A stretch of 64,000 nt of DNA, taken from contig ONCH01000016.1 in assembly GCA_900316265.1 (NCBI GenBank), positions 1 to 64,000 on the forward strand, in the 5' to 3' direction. Origin of the DNA: an uncultured Prevotellaceae bacterium (GTDB lineage: Bacteria > Bacteroidota > Bacteroidia > Bacteroidales > Bacteroidaceae). Shown in pieces: positions 43,868-52,718 of the stretch. Below the pieces are notes generated by a model. It did not search any database. It was not told the DNA's origin and saw only the letters and a program-made list of their open reading frames with translations. Both the position numbers and the translations under genes were made by a program. Numbering within the stretch: the stretch's first letter is position 1; each line of letters begins with the position of its first letter.

Positions 43868-43875
43868 TAAAGGTA
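43868..43875 (-). promoter_or_regulatory. Candidate -7 element TACCTTTA for the EF-G paralogue
   Basis: Minus-strand TACCTTTAGCC differs from the consensus only in the last base (A for G). The leader would be about 45 bases. Confidence 0.4.
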
Positions 43876-43928
43876 GACATTTTCGCGCAAAAAACCAACG
43901 AAAACTTCTAAATATTAAACTTTATTAG

Positions 43929-43936
43929 TAATTTTG
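43929..43936 (+). promoter_or_regulatory. -7 promoter element TAATTTTG for hemW
   Basis: AGTAATTTTGCACC, 8 bases before the ATG at 43945. Confidence 0.6.
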
Positions 43937-43944
43937 CACCAACA

Positions 43945-45117
43945 ATGGCCGGATTATACATACATATTCCGTTTTGTGCGAGTCGTTGCATCTATTGTGG
44001 GTTCTACTCGACAACCTCGCTGAAACTGCGTCAACGATACGTTGATGCGGTGTGTCGGGAGATGATTCTCAGAGGTGAGAAATTTCTCCCACCTAAAGGT
44101 AGGAGTGTGGCACGCAATGAGGTGAGAGGTGAGATAATAGACACCATCTACTTTGGTGGGGGTACGCCGAGCCAATTAACCATTCCCCAGTTAGAGCAAC
44201 TCTTCTTATATATAGATAAGGTGTATTCTCTCACCACTCACCTATCACCTCTCACCCCTGAAATAACCATCGAGATGAATCCTGACGATGTCACACCAGC
44301 GTGGGCCGATGTATTGCCTCGGTTAGGTGTAAACCGTGTCTCAATGGGAGCTCAGACATTCAATGACGAACGACTACGCTTCCTACATCGCCGCCATACA
44401 GCCAGACAGGTACCAGAGGCTGTCAAGATATTGCGCAATGCAGGCATCCGGAACATCAGCATCGACCTGATGTATGGTTTCCCTGGCGAGACGCTCGACG
44501 ACTGGCAACGGGATATCGATTCCGCTCTCGCCCTCAACGTAGAACATATCTCTGCGTATTGCCTGATGGTAGAAGAAGGAACGCTGCTATGGAGATTAAA
44601 GATGAAAGATGAAAAATTAAAGATGCCTGACGAAGAACTGGAAAGGCTGATGTACGAGGTGCTCATTGATAAGCTGACAGCGGCAGGCTACGAGCATTAC
44701 GAAATTTCAAACTTCGCCAAGCCCGGATATCGCTCACGCCACAACAGCAGCTATTGGCAAGACGTCCCTTATATTGGTCTGGGTGCTGCTGCCCATTCCT
44801 ACGACCTTAAATATCGTTCCTATAACGTGGCTGACATCCAGCAATATATTGAGGCCATTGAGCGTGGCGAGTTGCCATCGGAACAGGAAGTAATAGACGA
44901 AGACACGCACTACAACGACCGCATCACTGTAGCTTTGCGCACCAGCGACGGCCTTGACCTCACCACCCTCTCCAACCGCCATCGTCACTATTGTATGAGA
45001 GAGGCACAACGATTCTTAGACGATGGTCTGCTGCAATTGAGCGACAATCGTCTCTCCCTAACCCGAAAAGGTCTGTTTGTCAGCGACTACGTCATGAGTT
45101 CACTCATCATGGTGTAG
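43945..45117 (+). CDS. hemW: Radical-SAM heme chaperone HemW
   Basis: The 390-residue protein starts YIHIPFCASRCIYCGF, with the radical-SAM cysteines 11, 15 and 18, followed by IYFGGGTPS, VNRVSMGAQTF, IDLMYGFPGET and the C-terminal HemN domain (NSSYWQDVPYIGLGAAAHSY). HemW-type proteins bind heme and insert it into targets; they are often misnamed coproporphyrinogen III oxidase. Two stretches stand out as insertions against the family: about 49-62 (FLPPKGRSVARNEV) and about 95-106 (SLTTHLSPLTPE), the latter encoded by a CTCACC-rich repeat like that in aguA. Neither breaks the frame. Confidence 0.9.
   Translation: MAGLYIHIPFCASRCIYCGFYSTTSLKLRQRYVDAVCREMILRGEKFLPPKGRSVARNEVRGEIIDTIYFGGGTPSQLTIPQLEQLFLYIDKVYSLTTHLSPLTPEITIEMNPDDVTPAWADVLPRLGVNRVSMGAQTFNDERLRFLHRRHTARQVPEAVKILRNAGIRNISIDLMYGFPGETLDDWQRDIDSALALNVEHISAYCLMVEEGTLLWRLKMKDEKLKMPDEELERLMYEVLIDKLTAAGYEHYEISNFAKPGYRSRHNSSYWQDVPYIGLGAAAHSYDLKYRSYNVADIQQYIEAIERGELPSEQEVIDEDTHYNDRITVALRTSDGLDLTTLSNRHRHYCMREAQRFLDDGLLQLSDNRLSLTRKGLFVSDYVMSSLIMV
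44072..44258. repeat. CTCACC-type repeats in both orientations inside hemW
   Basis: GAGGTGAGA at 44072-44080 and GAGGTGAGAGGTGAGATA at 44119-44136 are inverse copies of the CTCTCACC...CTCACC...CTCTCACCCC tract at 44228-44258. The three could pair in the mRNA. The tracts correspond to the two in-frame insertions of the protein. Confidence 0.6.
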
Positions 45118-45123
45118 TCACCA

Positions 45124-45210
45124 TTATTCTTCACTCTTTCTCTTGTGAATATAAATGGCAGCACCAATAATAACAAGCAACACCGTTGCTCCGATATTCA
45201 TCCAATCCAT
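45124..45210 (-). CDS. 28-residue single-pass membrane peptide downstream of ssrA
   Basis: On the minus strand an ATG at 45210 opens 28 codons ending in TAA at 45124. The peptide begins MDWMNIGATVLLVIIGAAIY and ends with a basic-acidic tail, HKRKSEE, a textbook N-out/C-in transmembrane helix of about 18 residues. It starts 22 bases after the 3' end of tmRNA in the same orientation and stops 7 bases from the end of hemW. It is too short for ordinary gene calling. Hydrophobic core plus charged tail argue that it is real; no Shine-Dalgarno site is needed in this group. Function unknown. Confidence 0.55.
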   Translation of the reverse strand: MDWMNIGATVLLVIIGAAIYIHKRKSEE

Positions 45211-45231
45211 AAGCGATTAGTCTTTAGTAAG

Positions 45232-45571
45232 TGGAGCTGGAGGGAGTCGAACCCTCGTCCAAACAGGGAAACCATACGCTTTCTACATGCTTATCTTGGC
45301 CTTCATTGTCGGACAGTGACAAGACCCAAGCCACCAATCACTGCCTTATCCTCTAAAACTTCATCCCTCAGTCGAGGCTCCCAAGAGACTATTTCCGATA
45401 ATCCTGCACCGCTATACCTTCCCGATTCGGAACAACATCCAGAAGAGCGATGTCTCGTTCTCTCACCTTGTAAGAGAATAAAGCCAGTAATCTACTGTAC
45501 TTCGATTAGGCAGCGAGAGCGTCCGCATGCTTACGTACCATCTCAGCCTGCTGTCAAATCCAGTCAACCCC
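45232..45571 (-). ncRNA. ssrA: Transfer-messenger RNA (ssrA), apparently lacking PK1 and the start of the tag
   Basis: The minus strand reads GGGGTTGACTGG... at the 5' end (45571) and ends GGGTTCGACTCCCTCCAGCTCCA (split here: GAGGGTTCGACTCCC, then TCCAGCTCCA, 45232). The 5' GGGGTTG pairs with 3' CAGCTCC as acceptor stem, and GAGGG-TTCGACT-CCCTC is the T arm. CCA is not encoded. The tag end is GCG GAC GCT CTC GCT GCC TAA, reading ADALAA. From the usual tmRNA plan, about 60 bases with pseudoknot 1, the resume codon and the first tag codons are expected between GTAAGCATGC and GCTCTCGCTGCC, but only a few bases are there; the stop codon falls at nt 64-66. The rest (PK2-PK4 region) seems complete. 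Total 340 nt. Confidence 0.88.
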
Positions 45572-45597
45572 AAGCAATTTCGGACGTATCCAAGTTG

Positions 45598-45605
45598 CAA
45601 AGGTA
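45598..45605 (-). promoter_or_regulatory. -7 promoter element TACCTTTG for ssrA
   Basis: Minus-strand ACTACCTTTGCAACTT lies about 27 bases before the mature 5' end, leaving a short precursor leader for RNase P. Confidence 0.7.
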
Positions 45606-45668
45606 GTATCTTTTCCTGAAACGGCCAAATTATCAACGGTATTTTTTTGCAAATAACAAAATAATATG

Positions 45669-45687
45669 TACCTTTGCAATAATTTTG
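45669..45687 (+). promoter_or_regulatory. Tandem -7 elements TACCTTTG and TAATTTTG for the second polysaccharide operon
   Basis: TACCTTTG (45669-45676) and TAATTTTG (45680-45687) overlap within 19 bases, so two alternative starts 11 bases apart are possible. Leader to 45743 about 50-60 bases. Confidence 0.6.
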
Positions 45688-45742
45688 CAGAAACGGAGTT
45701 ACATTATTATAATATACACACTTGCAATTACTGATATCAGAT

Positions 45743-48382
45743 ATGAAGAAATTCTTATTAACGGTACTTCTTACCATTCTTACTATAGGCAGTACCTATG
45801 CTCAGTCCACCATGAGTGATGACCAGGTCATCAAATTTATCATGAAGGAGCATCAGGCTGGTTCGTCACAGCAACAGATTGTTACCAAGCTCGTACAGAA
45901 AGGCGTTGACATCGACCAGATACGTCGAGTGCGCAAGAAGTACGAGCGCATGCAGAAGAACGATGGCATGGGTACTGTGGCCGATAAGACCATGACGGAA
46001 GACGAGCAGATTGATGCCCGTCTGCGTCGTAACAATGCCAAGGATAAGAGTGAGTTGACGACCACTGAAAAGCTGAAAGACGAGAAGCTGAGCACTAAGC
46101 GCAAGGCCACGAAGGACAAGTACAGTAAGAGCAAGCGTTATATCTCTGAAGACGAGCAGGAAATGAAGACCGAGCTCGATGATTTCCTCCCCGATTCGTT
46201 AGATCTCTACGACCGTATGGTGATAAAGAACTATCTGAAACAGAAGGAATTAGAGGAAGGAAAGAGCGAAAAGAAAGTCTTCGGTCGTGACATCTTCAAT
46301 AACGAGGAGCTGACCTTCGAGCCCGCAATGAATATTGCCACCCCTGAAAACTACGTGTTAGGAGCAGGCGATGCCGTACTCATCGATATCTATGGTGCGT
46401 CACAAAAGACTGTCGAAGGTACCGTTTCACCCGACGGTTTTGTCGTTGTCGAAGGTTTTGGTCCCATTCAGGTAGCAGGACTCACCGTTTCACAAGCCAA
46501 TAGCCGCGTACGCTCCCAGTTGGGAGCCCGCTACAGCAGCAGTAAGATACGCCTATCGGTAGGCCAGACACGCACCATTACTGTCAACGTGATGGGTGAG
46601 GTCAAAACGCCAGGAACCTATACGCTGGCCGCCTTTGCTTCCGTGTTCCATGCCTTGTATATGGCTGGTGGTCCCAATGACATCGGTACGTTGCGTAATA
46701 TTAAGGTATATCGCAAGAACCGTTTGGTCAGCACCGTTGACGTCTATGACTATATCCTCAACGGCAAGCTCAGCGGCAATGTCCGTCTGACGGACAACGA
46801 CGTCATCGTGGTGGGTGCCTACGACTGCTTGGTCAACGTAACCGGTAAGGTCAAGCGCCCCATGTACTATGAGATGAAGTCCTCAGAGAGCGTAGGTACG
46901 CTGATTAACTACGCTGGTGGCTTCACTGGCGACGCCTACCGTAAGTCAGTACGCATTGTCCGCAAATCGGGTAGTCAGTACTCTATCCACAACGTCAACG
47001 AATTCGACATGGCATCGTTCCGCATGGCCGACAATGACTCTGTCAGCGTTGACTCTATCCTCCCCCGCTATTCGAATATGGTGGAAATCAAGGGTGCCGT
47101 CTTCCGTCCGGGTATGTACCAGATAGGTGATGATATCTATAGCGTCAAGACTCTCTTGGAGCATTCAGAAGGCGTCACTGAAGAGGCATTCACCGCCCAC
47201 GCCGTGATGCACCGCATGAAACCTGACCGCACATTGGAAGCACTGTCTGTCGATGTGCAGGGCATTTTGGATGGTACCGTAGCGGATATTCCTTTGAAGA
47301 ACGAAGACGTGCTCTTCATCCCCACCCGCATTGAGTCGCAGGTAGAGCAAACCATCGACATTCGTGGTGAGGTGCAGTATCCTGGCACTTACAAATATGC
47401 AGAAAACGAAACCTTAGAAGACTTCGTCCTGCAGGCTGGTGGTCTGAAGGAGACAGCATCTATGCACAACGTGCTCGTATCACGTCGTGTATCCAATCCA
47501 CACGCACTGAGCACCGACTCTGTACTTGCCCAGACCTTTAAGTTCTCGCTGAAGGACGGCTTCGTCATAGATGGTCAGCAGTCGTTCCGCCTCATGCCAT
47601 TCGATGAGGTCTATATCCGCAAAAGTCCTGGTTACTACAAGCAGCAGAACGTCACCATCGACGGTGAAGTGATGTTTGCTGGCGACTATACCCTCACCAA
47701 GAAGAACGAGCGTCTGAGCGACGTCTTCCGTCGTGCTGGCGGTGGTACTGACCTCGCCTATATCGAGGGCGCCCGCCTGGAGCGTAAAGTCAACGAGGCC
47801 GAGCGCCTGCGTCTGGAGGAGATTGCCAAGATGCGCAAGGAAGAGAAAGAGCGCATCATGCAGGAGACGGCCATCAACAACAACCGCTCTATCGCAGAGC
47901 TTAACATGAATGCCCAGGCCGCCACGAAAGACGAGGACGAAGACTTCATTGATATACCAGAGACCTATCCCGTAGGTATCGAGCTCGACAAAGCCCTTGC
48001 CAATCCTGGCGGTGATGAGGATATCGTGCTTCGTGAGGGCGACCGCATCTTCATCCCCACCTATAATGGTACGGTGAAGATCAACGGCGAGGTGATGTAC
48101 CCCAACTCTGTAGCCTTCGCGAAGGGAAAGAATGCCAAGTACTACATCAAGCAGGCTGGTGGTTACAACCGCTATGCCAAGAAGAATATGGCCTATGTCA
48201 TCTACATGAATGGTACGGTTGCCAAAGTCAACGATGGCGCCAAGATACGTCCAGGCTGTGAAATCGTAGTTCCACAGAAGGCTATGACCCGCAAGATGAC
48301 CACCCAAGAGTTGCTGACAATCGGTACCTCTGCAGCATCTATTGCAACCATGATTGCCACCCTGTCTAACATCTTGAAGTAA
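45743..48382 (+). CDS. Wza-like polysaccharide export protein with several SLBB domains
   Basis: From the ATG at 45743 (a TTG 21 bases upstream is rejected) the protein has 879 residues. A signal peptide (to about 20, STYAQ) is followed by a helical charged region (about 25-165), a polysaccharide export domain (about 200-290; YVLGAGDAVLIDIYGA, VSPDGFVVVEGFG) and a chain of SLBB repeats (e.g. VNVMGEVKTPGTYTLAA, VEIKGAVFRPGMYQIG, IDIRGEVQYPGTYKYAE, VTIDGEVMFAGDYTLTK, VKINGEVMYPNSVAF). It should form the outer-membrane export channel. The number of SLBB repeats is larger than in E. coli Wza. Confidence 0.9.
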   Translation: MKKFLLTVLLTILTIGSTYAQSTMSDDQVIKFIMKEHQAGSSQQQIVTKLVQKGVDIDQIRRVRKKYERMQKNDGMGTVADKTMTEDEQIDARLRRNNAKDKSELTTTEKLKDEKLSTKRKATKDKYSKSKRYISEDEQEMKTELDDFLPDSLDLYDRMVIKNYLKQKELEEGKSEKKVFGRDIFNNEELTFEPAMNIATPENYVLGAGDAVLIDIYGASQKTVEGTVSPDGFVVVEGFGPIQVAGLTVSQANSRVRSQLGARYSSSKIRLSVGQTRTITVNVMGEVKTPGTYTLAAFASVFHALYMAGGPNDIGTLRNIKVYRKNRLVSTVDVYDYILNGKLSGNVRLTDNDVIVVGAYDCLVNVTGKVKRPMYYEMKSSESVGTLINYAGGFTGDAYRKSVRIVRKSGSQYSIHNVNEFDMASFRMADNDSVSVDSILPRYSNMVEIKGAVFRPGMYQIGDDIYSVKTLLEHSEGVTEEAFTAHAVMHRMKPDRTLEALSVDVQGILDGTVADIPLKNEDVLFIPTRIESQVEQTIDIRGEVQYPGTYKYAENETLEDFVLQAGGLKETASMHNVLVSRRVSNPHALSTDSVLAQTFKFSLKDGFVIDGQQSFRLMPFDEVYIRKSPGYYKQQNVTIDGEVMFAGDYTLTKKNERLSDVFRRAGGGTDLAYIEGARLERKVNEAERLRLEEIAKMRKEEKERIMQETAINNNRSIAELNMNAQAATKDEDEDFIDIPETYPVGIELDKALANPGGDEDIVLREGDRIFIPTYNGTVKINGEVMYPNSVAFAKGKNAKYYIKQAGGYNRYAKKNMAYVIYMNGTVAKVNDGAKIRPGCEIVVPQKAMTRKMTTQELLTIGTSAASIATMIATLSNILK

Positions 48383-48391
48383 TAACACATT

Positions 48392-49438
48392 ATGGAAGAA
48401 AAAAAGCAAGCCCCGATTAATATCACAGATATCTTCAAGAAATTGTGGCCACACAGAAAGCTGTACTTCAAAGTGCTGCCCGCAACGCTTATTCTGACAT
48501 ATCTGTTCACACTATTTATTCCACGATACTACAAATGTACCGTTAGTCTGGCACCAGAGCCGACAGGTGCGTCACTATCTGGATCACTCGGTTCTCTGGG
48601 GTCGATTGCTTCTTCCATGGGATTGGGGTCTTTGAGTAAGATGGGTGCCCACGATGCACTTATTTCAGAAATCTACCCTGACATTTTGGAGTCAAACGAC
48701 TTCATTGCAGAGCTGATGACAGTAAAGGTTCAGACGCAGGAAGGAGACGTCAAGACGAACTATTATACTTATCTGCGTGATCATCAGAGTTATCCTTGGT
48801 GGGTACATATCAGAGGCGCTGTCTCAGAAATCTTCGACCCTACACCACAAGACAAATACAATGGTGAAGAGAAAATCTCGGTATTCAACCTCACCAAACA
48901 ACAAAGCGCAATCTTTAAGTCTGTAAGTGGTAAGATAAAGTGCACTATTGACAAGAAGACTGACATTGTCTCCATTGTAGTTAAAGACCAAGACCCACTT
49001 ATTGCTGCGACAATGGCGCAAGCCACCTGCCAAAAGCTGCAGGAGTTTATCACCAATTACCGCACCAACAAAGCAAAGATAGACTACGAGTACTACAAGA
49101 AACTCACCGATACTGCCAAAGCCGATTACGAAAAAGTGCGTCGCAAATACGGAGCTACATCCGATGCCAATATGGATGTGACGATGAAGAGCATGGAACT
49201 GCTTCTTACCGATTTGGAGAACGACATGCAGCTAAAATACAACATCTATACTGCAATGGGTGCTCAGATGCAGTCTGCTGCAGCAAAGTTACAGGAAGCC
49301 ACGCCAGCCTTCACCGTTATTGAGAGTGCATCAGTACCTACCAAGCCTGCAGGACCTCGTCGACTCATTATCTCCATCTTTATTACAATACTTGCTGCCT
49401 TTGGTCTTTCTGGCTATATACTAACAAGAGAAAAGTAA
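48392..49438 (+). CDS. Wzz-like chain-length determinant protein
   Basis: The 348-residue inner-membrane protein has helix 1 at about 28-47, a periplasmic region with a Gly/Ser-rich stretch (SGSLGSLGSIASS) and coiled coil (about 220-300), and helix 2 at about 325-345, preceded by the proline-rich SVPTKPAGPRR motif of Wzz/LPS chain-length proteins. There is no kinase domain. It controls polymer length together with the Wza-like protein encoded 9 bases upstream. Its TAA is immediately followed by the next ATG. Confidence 0.88.
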   Translation: MEEKKQAPINITDIFKKLWPHRKLYFKVLPATLILTYLFTLFIPRYYKCTVSLAPEPTGASLSGSLGSLGSIASSMGLGSLSKMGAHDALISEIYPDILESNDFIAELMTVKVQTQEGDVKTNYYTYLRDHQSYPWWVHIRGAVSEIFDPTPQDKYNGEEKISVFNLTKQQSAIFKSVSGKIKCTIDKKTDIVSIVVKDQDPLIAATMAQATCQKLQEFITNYRTNKAKIDYEYYKKLTDTAKADYEKVRRKYGATSDANMDVTMKSMELLLTDLENDMQLKYNIYTAMGAQMQSAAAKLQEATPAFTVIESASVPTKPAGPRRLIISIFITILAAFGLSGYILTREK

Positions 49439-50497
49439 ATGTTCATTTCGTTAGTTCTACTATTTATCACATGTCTCTCTTTAGCATTTTTAGAGGAGAG
49501 GTTGGTTGATAAGGATAAGAAATTACTATACGCCATCATGGGCGTAGTAATGATTCTTATAGCAGGACTGCGCATACCAGGAGCGACACCTGACAGCGAT
49601 GTTTATGAATCGATGTACTACAGCAAGGCGACGCTGTTAGTGGAACCCAGTTTTACGTTACTCTCCGATTTATTTCTCAGCATGTCATTAGGCGTTAATG
49701 CACTGTTCATTACCTATGCTGCCATTTCTGTCCCCTTACGACTGAATGCTATCAGTAAGCTCTCGAGTTTCCCACTGCTGACATTAAGCATCTACATATC
49801 GCATTATTACATGTTGCACGACGTAGTAGAGATGAGATGTGCCGTGGCTTCTGCTCTGTTCTTGCTGGCAGTATATTACAAATTGGAGAAAAAGATTGCT
49901 TATAGCCTACTCTGCATCCTTATGGGAACCCTTTTTCATTACTCAGCACTTGTGGGCCTCGTCATCTTTGCGATAAGTAACAAACCTCTGAAAACGTGGC
50001 ATTATTACGCACTTCACTTCATCATCCCCATAGGTATCGTCTTCTATTTTTTGAATTTTGACATCTCTCAATATGTGCCTGCGGAGATTGGAGGTGAGAA
50101 ACTGCAAAGGTATAGAGAATTAAAAGAAAACGGAATGGAAGGAGATATGGAGGGTATTCCCTTCTTCAGGGACCCGGCCATCATGTTGAACCTGATACTC
50201 TATTACGGTTGCCTGTTCTATCATGAGTTGTTAACAGACAAGTATAAGTACTTCCCCATTTTCATAAAGCTATTGGGACTGGCCTTCATCTGTAAATTTA
50301 CACTTGGCAGTCTAAGTTCGGTAGTGGCCAGCAGACTTTTTGAGTATTTTGATATTGTATCTATCTTCTTGTGGACTGCTGCTGTCTATGCATTCAATCC
50401 ATTAGATATAGGGAAGTATATCATCAGCACAGCTTCGACCATCAGGTTTTTCTTCAGTTCCCTCATCTACGTTTTAGGACTTGGGGTTAATAACTAA
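49439..50497 (+). CDS. EpsG-like polysaccharide polymerase
   Basis: The 352-residue protein has about 9-10 transmembrane helices and the EpsG-family signs: GLRIPGATPDSDVYE after the first helices and ...FHYSALVGL near the middle, with MRCAVASALFLLAVY. EpsG proteins act like Wzy in polymerising repeat units. It stands directly after Wzz (no spacing), 5 bases before the flippase start. Confidence 0.8.
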   Translation: MFISLVLLFITCLSLAFLEERLVDKDKKLLYAIMGVVMILIAGLRIPGATPDSDVYESMYYSKATLLVEPSFTLLSDLFLSMSLGVNALFITYAAISVPLRLNAISKLSSFPLLTLSIYISHYYMLHDVVEMRCAVASALFLLAVYYKLEKKIAYSLLCILMGTLFHYSALVGLVIFAISNKPLKTWHYYALHFIIPIGIVFYFLNFDISQYVPAEIGGEKLQRYRELKENGMEGDMEGIPFFRDPAIMLNLILYYGCLFYHELLTDKYKYFPIFIKLLGLAFICKFTLGSLSSVVASRLFEYFDIVSIFLWTAAVYAFNPLDIGKYIISTASTIRFFFSSLIYVLGLGVNN

Positions 50498-50501
50498 TAG
50501 T

Positions 50502-51827
50502 ATGACAGGTAAAAATCAGCGTTTTCATCTTCTCTACAAGAATGTTGTCGCCTCCTTCTTTATCAAAGGGTATGCGGCACTGATTGCCTTGATGCTAGTT
50601 CCGCTGACCATCGACTGTCTGGGAACACTGAAGAATGGCGTTTGGCTGACTATCAGCAGCGTTCTGGTATGGATAAATCAGATGGACATCGGTTTGGGGA
50701 ACGGCTTACGAAACAGATTGGCTATCCATGTGGCACACCAAGAGATGGAGGCCGCAAGAAAAGCTGTCAGCTCAACACTTGCCATGCTAATATGCATCGT
50801 GACCCCTGTTCTGTGCTTATTGATTCTACTCACGTTAAGTACTGATGTCTATGCTTTCTTAAACATCACGCAGGCAGACATCCCAGAGCTACGAATTGCA
50901 TTAATATATGCCATAACGTTTATCTGCATTACTTTTGTGCTAAAGTTTATTGGGAATGTTTATATGGGTTTGCAATTGCCAGCCGTAAACAATCTGTTGG
51001 TAGCATTCGGATCGACACTGATTTTAATTGTTACGTGGATATTGTACATTAATGGGAAGGCAACTTTCCTCAATGTGGTCATTGCGAATACGGCTGCACC
51101 GCTGATTATCTATCTCATTGCTTATGTGTACACCTTCTATCACCAGTTCCCACAGCTATGTCCTTCATATCACTTGGTGAACTTACGTTCTGCTCTGGAA
51201 TTAGGTAATCTTGGTATCAAATTTTTCTGGATACAGATAGCGTCAGTCATTCAGTTCATGAGTATCAACCTGCTGATTTCCAACTTCTTTACACCTGCTA
51301 TGGTAACCCCTTATCAGATAGCATATCGTTATTTGAATCTGGCAATGGTGTTGTTCACCATCATCTGTATGCCATTCTGGAATGCGACAACAGACGCATA
51401 TGAGAGGAATGATATGGAATGGATTCGTAAAGCCAACAAGAAGATGAACCTGATGATACTATTGATTGCTGCTGTTATGACACTGGCGGTCGTGGTCTCT
51501 CCCTGGATTTTCCAGATATGGATTGGTGACTCTTGTCATGTTCCCTTCGGAATGACCGTTATGGTGGCACTCTATATTTTCCTGCTCATTGTAAGTATGA
51601 GATACTCCTATTTCCTAAATGGTATTGGAGCGCTTCGCCTACAACTCTACATGACAATCATGACAGTGCTGTTTATACCCATGTCCTATTTCGTCGTTAG
51701 GTATACACACGATATGCTATGGTTCTTGGGAGTGATGTGTTTTTGTGTCGTTCCAAGCATCGTAGTGAATCTAATTCAATTTCATAAATTCCTGCATGGT
51801 ACCGCAAAAGGTATCTGGCGGATATAA
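50502..51827 (+). CDS. Second polysaccharide flippase (Wzx-like)
   Basis: From the ATG at 50502 the protein has 441 residues and about 12 helices. Features such as VASFFIKGYAALIALMLVPLTI, NGVWLTISSVLVWINQMDIGLGNGLRN and WIRKANKKMN fit the lipid-linked oligosaccharide flippase group common in Bacteroidales. A TTG seven codons upstream lies inside the previous gene and is rejected. It is only distantly like the flippase at 34225, so the two probably serve different units. Confidence 0.85.
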   Translation: MTGKNQRFHLLYKNVVASFFIKGYAALIALMLVPLTIDCLGTLKNGVWLTISSVLVWINQMDIGLGNGLRNRLAIHVAHQEMEAARKAVSSTLAMLICIVTPVLCLLILLTLSTDVYAFLNITQADIPELRIALIYAITFICITFVLKFIGNVYMGLQLPAVNNLLVAFGSTLILIVTWILYINGKATFLNVVIANTAAPLIIYLIAYVYTFYHQFPQLCPSYHLVNLRSALELGNLGIKFFWIQIASVIQFMSINLLISNFFTPAMVTPYQIAYRYLNLAMVLFTIICMPFWNATTDAYERNDMEWIRKANKKMNLMILLIAAVMTLAVVVSPWIFQIWIGDSCHVPFGMTVMVALYIFLLIVSMRYSYFLNGIGALRLQLYMTIMTVLFIPMSYFVVRYTHDMLWFLGVMCFCVVPSIVVNLIQFHKFLHGTAKGIWRI

Positions 51828-51839
51828 AGAAAGAGTCTT

Positions 51840-52718
51840 ATGACAGATAACAAACGGCATACAAAATTGTTAGGGCTGGTGACTCTATATTACTCCGAGC
51901 CATCAGAAGCGGCTAGTAACATTCTACGATATATCCAGGATGTAGAGGCATTGATTGTCTGGGACAATTCGCCATTGGAAAATAAATTGAAAGAACAGAT
52001 ACTGACACAACTCGGAACAAATAGCCCAAAGGTGATTTGGAAAGGTGACGGACAGAATTACTCTATTGCACCAGCCATTAATTTTGCGTGGCACTATGCG
52101 CAAGAACAGCAATACGACTTACTGCTCTTAATGGATCAGGACAGTCGGTGGGATGACTTCCGTTCTTTCAGACAACACGTTGAAACACTTTATCATACAT
52201 CACCCAGCTATGTTTTTTGTCCCTACATCATCGGAAATGACAGGTTTACCATTGAAAAAGATGTTCAGGAAAGAAGAGTTTTCCTAAATTCCGGTACAAT
52301 TATCCCAACAGCAATACTTAACAAGATAGGTGGAGCAGACGAGACTTTCCCACTTGATGCACTGGACCACGATTTGGCTATTCGCATACAGAAAACTGGA
52401 TATACCATCGTATGTCTGACCAAACACAAGCTGCGCCATACTGTGGGAGACCCACAACGAATGGGGGCTCTACACCTCTTTACAGACAATTATGGTCCGT
52501 TGCGCATATATAGTATTTCCAAAAGTCATATCATCAAATACAGAAAACACAAGGATTGGCTGACGTTCTCTGAGAAAAAGGAAATGTTTAAGGTGCATTA
52601 TTGTTTGAAATTCATAAGAATCATACTGGCTGAGCCTCAAAAAATCCAACGTCTGAAAAGCTTCTTCAAAGGGATATATGATGGTATTACCTACGATATA
52701 AAGAAGACAAAACAATGA
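51840..52718 (+). CDS. GT2 family glycosyltransferase (rhamnosyltransferase-like)
   Basis: The 292-residue enzyme has the GT-A pattern of the RfbF/rhamnosyltransferase group: LGLVTLYYSEPSEA, ALIVWDNSPLE, YSIAPAINFAWHYA, LLLMDQDSRWDDF (DQD) and FLNSGTIIPTAI with DHDLAIRIQKTGY. It probably extends the repeat unit in the cytoplasm. It overlaps the next start by four bases. Confidence 0.88.
   Translation: MTDNKRHTKLLGLVTLYYSEPSEAASNILRYIQDVEALIVWDNSPLENKLKEQILTQLGTNSPKVIWKGDGQNYSIAPAINFAWHYAQEQQYDLLLLMDQDSRWDDFRSFRQHVETLYHTSPSYVFCPYIIGNDRFTIEKDVQERRVFLNSGTIIPTAILNKIGGADETFPLDALDHDLAIRIQKTGYTIVCLTKHKLRHTVGDPQRMGALHLFTDNYGPLRIYSISKSHIIKYRKHKDWLTFSEKKEMFKVHYCLKFIRIILAEPQKIQRLKSFFKGIYDGITYDIKKTKQ

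Noticed and set aside
45145..45606. 153-codon frame on the plus strand
   Set aside because: It is antisense to tmRNA and to the small membrane peptide. Its sequence is explained by the RNA structure.
47480..48454. 324-codon frame on the minus strand
   Set aside because: Antisense to the Wza-like gene with SLBB repeats; no promoter and no family features.
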